In this document: piece by piece, positions 44,517 through 53,504 of the stretch
Layout: every line of letters begins with the position of its first letter
Numbering within the stretch: position 1 is the first letter of the stretch
Assembly (NCBI GenBank): GCA_015179025.1
Contig: WHUX01000202.1
Coordinates: 1-64,000 of the forward strand
DNA: 64,000 nucleotides
Reading direction: 5' to 3'
Source of the DNA: Terfezia claveryi
Lineage: Eukaryota; Ascomycota; Pezizomycetes; Pezizales; Pezizaceae
Translations under genes and position numbers: made by a program
Notes under the pieces: model-generated
Seen by the model: only the letters and a program-made list of their open reading frames with translations
The model's database searches: none
Told to the model about the DNA's origin: nothing

Positions 44517-45074
44517 TGTGCTGTCAGTGGCCCCGTTGGAAATAGTTTTAGTACAGTTTCGGACAGCAGGCATCATAGAGCTCACCTCCGGTGCAGGCGC
44601 AGGGTCATTAAGACGGTCGTCGGCCATCGTCCACGAAAATTAGAGCACTCCCCTTGGAAGTAGCCTTCGGAGACATACGACGTAACCACAAGCAAGACGG
44701 TTACTTGGGCACCAGAATAGCTACGAACGTCCGACAACACAACGAGATAAAGACAAGAGGGCATAATAGGAATATCAACTCGGATTACCTCAATTCGACA
44801 TCAGGACCTAAAATTACCAAAACTCTCTCGAGCTATAAGCCAGCCATTCTAGCGTGTATCCCCTCCTCACAGGGCATTGGCGCACAACACATGCACCCAC
44901 ACCTCGGGGCAGGTCGGAAATACCTAGAGGAACACCGGGATCGACAGCCAATAGGCGAGCAATAAACTCCCACACCCAGTCGACTCTAGAATCTTTAAAA
45001 AAAGACCCAATTAGCGCAAAGAACCAAATAAGCGCGGTAGCCGCCTGGCAACGGAAACAAGATCTCGGTTATCA
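44517..45074 (+). other. Probable 5' UTR of a third LINE
   Basis: Directly upstream of the gag-like ORF at 45075; no other gene. The element's 5' end was not located. Confidence 0.35.
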
Positions 45075-46070
45075 ATGCCCAAACGGAATGGGAAAAAGGC
45101 TGCAGCGGCACCAACAGCACTGTTAGTCACAACTCACCCACCATGCCCTCCGGACTGTAGGGGTTGCGGTCCACAATGCCCACAGAAGGTTACCCGGAGG
45201 GGGGCAATGGCACAGCAAATGTTCGTTGAGGCCACGGAAAAGCTCATGAGGGGATTGGGGATTTGGACTTCGGAAGAGAGAGACATGAATGAGACAGCGG
45301 GAGCAGCAGTAAGGGCAGCGAGACTCTTACTTCGCACACTTGAAGGAGAGGGGATGGTGGGATATAATATCCGCGACTTCGAGAAGGCATTAGGGATCGA
45401 AGGAGAAAAAGGAGAAAAAGAACCAGAAGGCATTGGAATGGAAAAGGGTGGGGGGGAAGTGGCCAAAATACAGACGTCGGAAGTTGGTACGCAAACTGAG
45501 GTAGCAGATACAGACGCAGCCACCTATACCAAACCCGATGACAATGGGGTCAACCAGCAACAAGCACCAACACAAGCAACAGAGAGCTTCTTCAGTTTTT
45601 TCACGTCAGTTAATGTAGGAATATCCGAGAAACCCGAGCCGGATGGGGCTGAGGAAGTAGAGATAGGGGGGGTGAAGAATCCCAGAATGTGGGCGGAGGA
45701 AACAAATACAGCAACGGAGCCATCCACTCAAGCAGCTACTGGAACAAACAAAGAGCGTTCGGGAACAGCGGACCTGCGAGCGATAGTGGGTATGAGAGTG
45801 GAGCAACAGGGTCTACGAGAACGTATGCGGAGGCAACATCTCAATCGGCACCAGCAGGAAAGGGGAAGGCGAAAGAGAAGGAACGGGCTGATCGACCAAA
45901 GGAGGTTGCTGGAGCTATCGGAAACAGAAGGTGGAACGGATGCCAGCACAGGAACGGAGCTCAATAAAGGGAGTGCTAGAATCAGGTCCAACACAGCTGA
46001 GAGCATCGGCGGTATTTATGCATGTAATACCACTCAAGTACAAGCCGGAGACGATGTGGTGATGGATTGA
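45075..46070 (+). pseudogene. Gag-like ORF1 of another LINE (frameshifted)
   Basis: A 331-codon frame begins MPKRNGKKAAAAPTALL and has a Cys/Pro-rich CPPDCRGCGPQC start, then Glu/Gln/Thr-rich sequence with VGTQTEV. Near 45740 the better reading moves to another plus frame: GPASDSGYESGATGS then RTYAEATSQSAPAGKGKAKE, the Ser-Tyr-Ala type segment often seen in fungal LINE ORF1 proteins. I infer a small indel there. No CCHC knuckle and no ORF2 follow, so the copy is truncated. Family assignment is by motif resemblance only. Confidence 0.45.
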
Positions 46071-46639
46071 GCAAGACAACTAGTAGGTCGAGATCATGGG
46101 GATCAGATGGCTATTGAAAGAGCACCGACCAGAGCACTAGCAGAATATAGGCACCTGTAGCGGGCTTTGTAGATGGTCTCTGAGGTTTCTTTTTACACAT
46201 GCGTTGTATGGAGGAGGAGACTTCTATTACCTGCCTATTCTGGGGAGCCTGGGGAATTTCTCACTTGCTTTTTATGTGTTTATTGGGGGGGGGGGGGGGG
46301 CAGGGACCGGTTCCGTGATAGCAGAATTTACGGCCCTTATGATAGCTGAATACGAATTTTTTTTTACCCGATGGTTCGACCTGTGCTTTCGGAGCAAGAA
46401 GGGGTTCCAGCCTCCTGAGCCTAACAAATGAGCAAATGAAAATGCGACCTTAAGTAACACGGGTAATGAATCGTGAATTGTCCGGGCAGTCTTAAGAACG
46501 ATAAATAATCAGTAAAGCCTTTTTTTCCCCTCACAACAAGAAGATAAGATATCCTTAGAATTAAAGTATTAGGTTATAGACGCCGTCAAATCCCCGCGCA
46601 AGATTCTTTGCATTAAGGGCTGTACTATCCGGCCCCCCC
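46071..46639. other. Unassigned; poly(G) tract
   Basis: G17 at about 46284-46300. No gene. Confidence 0.4.
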
Positions 46640-47520
46640 CCTCTATTTTGGGTACATGCTCATGTGATGTGAACTCAGTTCCATGGTTTTGACACTATGC
46701 AAGAGTGCCAGGAAATGTCCTCAGACTCTGCTCAATCGCATTGTTCCAACCTAATACTTAGACATATATCTGCATCATGTATGTCTCCAATTTAGGCCTG
46801 GGCACGAGCCGGCTCGCGAGAATTGCAGGAGTAAATAGATAACTGCGTACGCTACATATCTGTATAGGTCATGGAAAAAATTAAAGACGCAGAAATATGG
46901 AAGATACAGATATAAACAGACGTGGAAATGGACAGAATCAATTTCAACCTTCATCGTCCACCTAAAGTCGGCTGCGAAATCGGACGATACATAGGACTGC
47001 AATATTGTCGTAACCGAGCAAATGGTAGGTTTCAACATAGCGAGATACAGCGGTGATTTCATCAATTTGTGCAGTTTCCTCCTCTTGTGTTGGTAGGCGT
47101 GTTTGGTTATGTCGGAAATGGAGCGATTATAGTTGTAAATTTTGAAGGGAGGAAATGAACTCCAGGACTGCCGGAGGAGGTTGTGTTATTGAGAAAAAAA
47201 AAAAGAGGAAAGGGTGGAACTGCAACGCATTTTGAAGATTTCCACTCACCGGGTACCTTCGGTATTTCGCGGTTACAACGACCTCCGGGCTCGAGCCGGC
47301 TCGGCTCGTGCCCAGGCGTACTCCAATTAGGCACATATCTGGATACCCCCCTTGAATGAATTATCCAGGGCTTCTAGGCACTTCAAAAAGTATTCTCCAA
47401 AGTCGTGCGCTTCTTTTGAGCCCCCTAGTATCCAATTCCAATGATAACTCATTGAGTTATGCGCTACAGCAGTTTTGTTGCATATCCCGGTCGTGTTGCA
47501 TAACCCCGTCACATGCTGTA
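46640..47520. repeat. Dispersed repeat R, copy 1 (interrupted)
   Basis: This is paralogous to 61070-61435 (GGAAATGTNCTCAGACTCTG, GGCACATATCTGGATACC, GTGTTGCATAACCCCGTCAC in the same order) but interrupted by the hAT-type element at 46793-47320. A short minus frame (47327-47620) shares a near-identical peptide with 61205-61450. Nature unknown; could be an LTR. Confidence 0.75.
46793..47320. mobile_element. 528-bp non-autonomous hAT-type element
   Basis: TAGGCCTGGGCACGAGCCGG at the left, CCGGCTCGGCTCGTGCCC plus AGGCGTA at the right. Perfect 8-bp duplication CTCCAATT (46785-46792 and 47321-47328). The related repeat at 61200-61240 shows the uninterrupted site. Internal sequence has no transposase; a 96-aa minus ORF (46775-47065) is unrecognised. 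Confidence 0.88.
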
Positions 47521-48461
47521 GGAGGATGCAGCAGTGGACTCTTAGTGCAGTGAAGCAAGGTGATGCGAGTGTTCGGTCAAGAGTAGACAGTCTATTGAGT
47601 CTATCTCGAGAAGCATACAATGCATGAGTGTCCTGTAAGCTCGTATGTATATATAGAGACGAGATCAGGGTAAAACGTTCAGCAAAAACAGTCTAAGCTA
47701 GCTAACCTAAGAGCAGTAATACCATGAGTGTACGCAAGCCGTTATGCCAGATGCATGAGTGAGTATGCTAGCAGTGCAGAGCATTAACTAGAAGCAATGA
47801 GTATTGGTGGGTAGGCTACCCAGTGAGCGAAGAAAGTGAATACATGTGAACAGCAAGTATGAATACAGGTGAAGAAGAAGAAATAACGCAGAGATCCGTT
47901 AGCAGGGTAACAAGTGCTCGCAATATTTATCAGCAATACATAGCGGAGACTTGACTGTATGCGTAAAGAAATGGTCATTTCAACAGAAGTAGTTACTGAT
48001 CATTCTAGCTTAGGGTTTGGCGTCAAAATCTCGCTATCTTGCCCCTGCGGAGGTTATTAAAGCCCTCTGGATGTCTCTGTTCTCATTTTCCCTCATACTC
48101 GTCTACAGTATCCCAGTCGGTCATATTCCTTACAATATCTCCTTGAACCTCCACAATCCTCTCCCTACCGGTACCATGCAGCGATCCATGCCTGGTACCT
48201 ATGCATCGTATATCCACAGTGGCCTCGGCCCCCCCGCTTGTGAGCACTTCATCGAACCTACACCTGTGCTCTCCTATCTCGTGAGTCCCGTCTCTCGTGC
48301 CATGTCCTGAAGCTCCCACTCCTCATATAACTCTGTTGGGCCTTGCCTTTTATTTGCTGCGTGGCAGCTGAAACACCGAGGCCCCTCTGGTTCTTTGGAT
48401 TATTACAATTGAAGAAGCTGGCCATATCCCAAACATATTTCTAGATACAACCCCGCAGCCA
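47521..48461. other. No supported gene
   Basis: A 97-aa plus ORF (48017-48310) and an antisense ORF over it have no recognised family. Confidence 0.35.
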
Positions 48462-48510
48462 ATTTTTTTTTTTTTAAAAAAAATACTTGTTACTCCTATG
48501 CGGCCCCGTT
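48462..48510 (-). mobile_element. Ultra-short LINE tail (49 bp)
   Basis: T-run, AAAAAAATACTTGTTACTCC, TATGCGGCCCCGTT (LINE-1-type end in reverse), between perfect 13-bp duplications AACCCCGCAGCCA (48449-48461 and 48511-48523). Confidence 0.88.
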
Positions 48511-48945
48511 AACCCCGCAGCCACTATTCGCTCCCTAACATGGAGCTCTTGAGAAGTTCGGTAATTTAGCCCCCTATCGCCCGATTCTGATGACAGAGAT
48601 GCCGAAAAGTAATTTGCTGCATATCTCCAGAGTCGCACTCGGGCACTGTATTGGTTTATTGATGTGCCAATTATGGGTGCACTCGGACTGTATGCAAAAG
48701 CTGACAAGTATGTCAATAATGACGGAGGAGGGCCTTTGGGCGGTCAGCGTCTCAGCACCCCACCTCAGAGCTTCGTGGACATGGTTAGCCTCAATTCGGT
48801 GCTTATCGAAACCATTTATACTCCCCTACATGATGATCAATTCTCTGGGGAATCCGCCTGTGATTTCCTCTCGACGCACTCATGGGGACTATAGATAGGG
48901 CGGAAAAGTTTGTTTTGCGGTGGGTTGCATAGGCCACCTTCTTCC

Positions 48946-49215
48946 GAGACTAGTGCCATCCTCACCCGTTGATAAGCCCCCTTCCCCACTTGTCACATAA
49001 CCGGGCCATGTCTCCTTGGTGCAGCTGGATTGATCTCGATCAATTCACAGCTATTGTGGGTATTGGTCGCAGGTTCGACTCCTGGCATAAACACCTCGTT
49101 CAAGAAATGGAGGTTGACGACAGGAGCGCCCAGCCCCAGATGTAGCCGTACTTCCAAGAAGTCGCATTAGCTCTCCGAAAGGACTTGCTCCAGGCGAACT
49201 GGTTTTTTTGCTTCT
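48946..49215 (+). mobile_element. tRNA-derived, SINE-like sequence (copy B)
   Basis: Same A-box (49017-49028) and B-box (49072-49082) as copy A, with only a few differences. See copy A for the tRNA-Asn-like head and for the caution that both copies sit in a larger duplication. Confidence 0.55.
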
Positions 49216-49930
49216 CAGACAGACATTGTAGGTTGTAAAGTATATTGTTTTTATGATTTCTCTCTCATGTCTTTTATGTATGGCTACTTACTACATACAG
49301 CTTCTCTACTAAACATCTCTTGCGCCTGGTGTGGACGTCCTGTGCTGGCCCAAATCGAAGACACTCCTCCTAGATGGTGCTCGAGGTTACTATACCAGAT
49401 GGACAGAAATACAACCTCAACACCTGTAATGGGCCTTTGTCAAATACGGTAGACTTCTTGTATTTTGAAAGTGTGGTAGGACCTGTATTATATTCTAAAC
49501 CCTGGGTCGGAGAAAGCAACAGTAAAAGGGAGACTAACAGCGAAAACAACAGCCAACCAACACAAACAGACCATTAATAACTCAAGACCCTCAATTGTTC
49601 AATGTCTCTTCCTGCGTCGTCCCAATTGTGATTCGGCAGAACTTCAAGAGCAGGTCATTACCAATCCCCACTTCTCGTCTCATGCCCACCCCCAATACAT
49701 TCGCGTGTGCTGCCCCCGGAGGACTTGGCCTAGGCTGTCCAACTCTTAGGACAACTATGCGCCCCACGCCCTGTGTACTCTGAGGCTGCCTACCTTGTGG
49801 CCAACGTTTCGACCGTTTACCACTTACGCGTCTCATTCCATTGTACGGTCCTTCAGGCCGTACCCATCGCTCACTCGTTGGCCATAGAATTCCCCTGCCT
49901 CTCCCACGGTTGGTAAGCAGGGCGCCAGAT
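48946..49930. repeat. Segmental duplication, copy B
   Basis: Paralogue of 24617-25470: the tRNA-like block is nearly identical, and the 49600-49930 part matches 25110-25410. It has neither micro-insertion 1 nor 2. Confidence 0.8.
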
Positions 49931-50256
49931 TGCCCCTGCGTATGCTCAAAGTCTTGCATAGCCCTAGGGCAGGTAGGTACTTCCCTTGGAGATTGGGTAT
50001 TGCCAGTTGTGACTGAGAAAGGCCCAGGATGGGTGACAACGCTGCTTGTGGTGGCCGCACTGAGTCCCGTGTTGGAAATAAAGTTGATCTGGGTGGGGAC
50101 TGTGCTAGTGGGATTGTCGGCGTTGGTGAAACTGGTGTATGCCTTAGGGGATACCTGCCGTATTGACTGCATGTTCCACTGCCGAACTAGTCGCAATGGG
50201 TCGTCTAGTCGTGGTTCACACATTCTGCAGGACCTCAGTACGTTAGTTGAGAGCAC
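49591..50256 (-). CDS. Uncharacterised 221-aa ORF
   Basis: Open from ATG 50256 (MLSTNVLRSCRMCEPRLDD) to 49591. N-terminal part is Ser/Thr-rich (TSTVPTQINFISNTGLSAAT); the C-terminal part is Arg/Gly-rich (RGRGRGILWPTSERWVRP, MRRVSGKRSKRWPQGRQP). The C-terminal half is matched by a broken copy at 25110-25410, so it predates the duplication. No family recognised; it may be a transposon gag-like fragment rather than a host gene. Confidence 0.4.
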   Translation of the reverse strand: MLSTNVLRSCRMCEPRLDDPLRLVRQWNMQSIRQVSPKAYTSFTNADNPTSTVPTQINFISNTGLSAATTSSVVTHPGPFSVTTGNTQSPREVPTCPRAMQDFEHTQGQSGALLTNRGRGRGILWPTSERWVRPEGPYNGMRRVSGKRSKRWPQGRQPQSTQGVGRIVVLRVGQPRPSPPGAAHANVLGVGMRREVGIGNDLLLKFCRITIGTTQEETLNN

Positions 50257-50326
50257 TGAAATCTGACTCCGGATATTTCAACATACTTGGTCTTGTGTAG
50301 AAATCCAAACGAATGGGCACAGGTGT

Positions 50327-50337
50327 AGCCAGACTAT
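50327..50337 (+). mobile_element. Possible micro-insertion 9
   Basis: AGCCAGACTAT flanked by GGTGT on both sides (50322-50326, 50338-50342). The core is one base short of the consensus and the duplication only 5 bp, so this is weak. Confidence 0.35.
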
Positions 50338-50469
50338 GGTGTGGTTGATGTTGGTTGATGACTACAGATGTGGGGCAGCGCTTACCTCCTTTAGCCGCTT
50401 GGATGCTTGGCGAATCTTAGTCAGCTTGTGTTGTAGAATCTCGTGGTTTGTAGATCTTTCGGAAGAGCT

Positions 50470-50760
50470 TCTTTCTCTAGCCAATTTCTCTGCCAGTTTG
50501 CCGGTGAGTTTCTTATCAAGCATTCCAACGAGATTCTAACGTTATCTCCAGTGAGTTTCTCCGTCAGCTAATTTCGCATCGAGCTTAATACCCAATGTCC
50601 CAGCGAGTCTGCAACGGCATTGCCTGTTAGTTTCCCAGCGAATTTCCCATTGAGTTTACCATCCAATTCCTGCAGGATATTGCTAACGTGGTTGCCAGTT
50701 AGTTTCCCAGCGAGTTTCCCAGCAAGTTTACCAGCGAGATTCGGATTCACTGTTTCTAGC
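50470..50760. repeat. Short tandem repeats, CCAGCGAGTTTC type
   Basis: 12-bp units in clusters, spaced by GCCAGTTAGTTT; on the minus strand they read (AGKL)n. The ORF through them is a repeat artefact. Confidence 0.75.
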
Positions 50761-51460
50761 GCATTCTTGGACTAAACCCAGCGAGTTGGAACGTAAACGG
50801 TCTATAAATTGGGTTTAATAAACCTGCGAGGGTGACAAATAAGGGGAGCCGAGGCATGATATCTTAGGTTGGTTGCTCTAGGAAACTAATTGAGTGACGC
50901 TATATACTAAAACTTTATGCCACCAGAACAATGTTTGCAGTCAAATATAAATAAAGCATGGCGGTTTTCGAACAAGAAGACAATTCGTATAGGAATAGGA
51001 CTAGCAACAGGCGAGCGGAGAGATCCAAGTGTCCACTGAAGGAAGGTACGAACAGAGCGAGTTGGTCACTGGAGAGAGGAATATGAAGAGAAGAAGATGT
51101 TCGTATACACAGTGAGTGCATGTATTGTATTGAGTGAAGTGATGACTTCCTTATCTCAAACAAGTAGGAACATGAACGAGATATATATACATGTATGAGC
51201 GTACATCTAAAGCATGAAGAAGAATGAGAAGGAGAAGCACATGTCCGTTGCAAGCCGTATAGCTAGGCATGAAGCAACGATATGAGTGCGAGCAAGGCGT
51301 GAAGTACGCAATATAATATGCAAACCGCTGCGAGCCGTATAGCTAAGCAGGAAGCACACATTTGATGTGCAAGCCGCTGACGGCTACATATGGTATAGGT
51401 AGCAAGGCATGGGTGGAATGAAGGGAATGTACTACATTCATTCTAACACTAGGGACAGTC
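50761..51460. other. No gene; direct repeats at 51245-51400
   Basis: GCAAGCCGTATAGCTAGGCA and GCGAGCCGTATAGCTAAGCA about 85 bp apart, with further partial copies. Confidence 0.5.
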
Positions 51461-52270
51461 ATGGTCACCACGGCAATGCTCGCAATCCTCAAATTCGCCA
51501 AAACTTCATTTTCTGTTTTTCAAAAAAAAACCCAGTACCCATACGCGATCACAGTTATTGGCGGTAATAGTGGCAGTGCCGGTAACGTTACACTCGAATC
51601 CGCAACTGCAAACAACATTTTCACTCACGTTACAATTATAAGATTCTCTATTGTTGGATAACTTATGGACGCTCGAAGCTTCAATGGTGGGAGTGAAAAA
51701 CTCAATAGTATTCTGGACCTCCGTCGGATAGGAGGCCGATGCGCAAGGAGAGGATGGCCCAATGTCTTGCACCCCACACCTGAGACTCATAATGGAATCT
51801 GGGGTTTCTACACCTATGGCTTGTTGGTTATTACAAGTGCCAGGGCAAGGAACAATGGATATTTGAGGCCTATCTGGAGTCGGATTCCGATTCCGATTCT
51901 GGACACGAACGACAACGTATACATAACGATATAGGTTGAGTTTGATTACCGCTTGAACACAATTACTTCACATGGAGGTTGGCTTGGCCCCATTATCATT
52001 ATATGTGAGGAATGATCGCTACGAAAGTTAATAGGTTAGGGATCCGAGTGGCCCGTGGCTCTGTACCAGTGCCAGCGATTGTAGATACAGAGGGAGACTG
52101 ACTTATACCTAGACAAGATATTGGGAGTCTTGTAGCAATAAGTTACCGAGAGTTTCAAACTCTATAGCTTCCCAACTCTTCATGCTACAAGGAAATATAT
52201 CACGAGATTCTCTGCACTCCTGGACAGACAGCTGATGCAAGAAATAGAGGGCAGAGCATTCCGGGAACCT
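51461..52270. other. Unassigned; possible upstream region of the 234-aa ORF
   Basis: No convincing ORF. Leads into the TATA-containing segment at 52271. Confidence 0.4.
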
Positions 52271-52280
52271 TATAAATATA
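52271..52280 (+). promoter_or_regulatory. Candidate TATA box, now 6.5 kb from its gene
   Basis: TATAAATATA followed by a pyrimidine-rich CCCCGTTCCCCCGG stretch, 46 bp before the chromovirus insertion point. Removing the element puts it about 160 bp upstream of the ATG at 58923. Confidence 0.45.
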
Positions 52281-52320
52281 CCCCGTTCCCCCGGTGCAAT
52301 CACATATTTCTTCATTCCAC

Positions 52321-52325
52321 ATTCC
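52321..52325. repeat. Target-site duplication of chromovirus D (left)
   Basis: ATTCC, repeated at 58816-58820; 5 bp is the usual Ty3/gypsy size. Confidence 0.85.
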
Positions 52326-53029
52326 TGTTAGGGGCGGACAGTCTAGTCCGGGCCAATTATGAGGTAAAGAGCTTAGCGAGCTTCTAGTGGCGTTTAGTGG
52401 AGCTAGCACAACAGGGACGGGTGTGCGAGGGTGACGAAAGTGTAGAGATCAAGGAGATATAGTGCTTAGGCTTTCGAAGAAGTATACAAGACAGTGCTTG
52501 GGTTCTGCCCTTTCTATCTAGGTAGCAGAGGCCCCTTATATAGACATCTCGGGGATCGTCCTACTCCCCCCCCACATGCCTCCGGCATGGCCTTCCTAAG
52601 CCTCGGAGACATGAATGCAAATCAATGACGAAGCAGCTTGGGAATCAATGACGGAGCAGCTTGAAAATCAATGATTGCAAATCATTGATTGGAAATAAGG
52701 GAAACGGAGACATGCTTGCAAATCAACAACGTAGACATCAGCGGCTTGGAAATCAATGATTGGAAATCGAATATGCCTTGAACCGGTCCTCCGTAAGAAG
52801 CAGTTATCCCATAAGCCAATACGACCTAGCCCCAACCCTCTTGGTCATCGCTAGAACGGTGCACACACTTCCTTGTCCCGGCCAGTCTCTCTACTCAACC
52901 CATAGGTATGAGCTAGAGGGCCCATTGCTAGACCTGCTGTGGGTGATCAATCCACGTCGTTGGCCTCAGCGGCTGTCGGCTTCGGTTTTCCGCCTCTGCG
53001 TAGACCACCCTCACGTGAGATTCATAACA
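52326..53029 (-). repeat. 3' LTR of chromovirus D
   Basis: 704 bp, near-identical to 58112-58815. Internal TCAATGATTGCAAATCATTGATTGG-like short direct and inverted repeats, AT-hook-like spacing. ORFs through the LTR are not genes. Confidence 0.93.
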
Positions 53030-53040
53030 TTACCCCCCCG
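53030..53040 (-). promoter_or_regulatory. Polypurine tract of chromovirus D
   Basis: CGGGGGGGTAA on the minus strand, directly before the 3' LTR; primes plus-strand DNA synthesis in this class. Confidence 0.7.
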
Positions 53041-53504
53041 TTGGAAAGCAGGCGTCCCGACTGCTACCTTCAGAGCTCCGGTGAATGTCGTTCTCTATGT
53101 GAGTATGGATGGGCCAAAATCTTTGGTTCCCGCTGCTAATGCCAGGTTCCAACATCCCAATCTAATCGAGTCATCGATTGTGGGGCCCATTCAGTGGCCG
53201 ATGTGCCCTATCATATTGTCCATATGGTTCGGTCACCAGTAAAACCTCCCTTTTTATCAGCAAAACCCAGTGGGAAAAAGCCAATAGAAGGTAGGAAAGG
53301 TATGACCTCATGCCTTGACCTTGCAAGCGTAGGTAGTTGTGACGGCGTAGGCTATGGCGTAGATAATTGGCTATAAACGTGACTCTAAGGAGCGCACGCA
53401 ATGGCCAAACTATACCACACTAGTGTGGTATAGTTTCGAGGGACAATATGTATTGTTGTGAGTTTGGTAGACAATAGTATAGACGTAGACAATGGATGGC
53501 TTTT
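53041..53504 (-). other. 3' untranslated part of chromovirus D
   Basis: No coding frame of note. Contains the palindrome at 53407-53436. Confidence 0.6.
53407..53436. repeat. 30-bp perfect palindrome
   Basis: Arms AAACTATACCACACT and AGTGTGGTATAGTTT; the shared flanks CC and CGAG are the same as at 19678-19713 in LINE-1. Confidence 0.92.

Noticed and set aside
52760..53242. 160-aa plus ORF, repeated at 58546-58941
   Set aside because: Lies in the LTRs of chromovirus D, antisense to the element; its recurrence reflects the LTR pair, not gene duplication.
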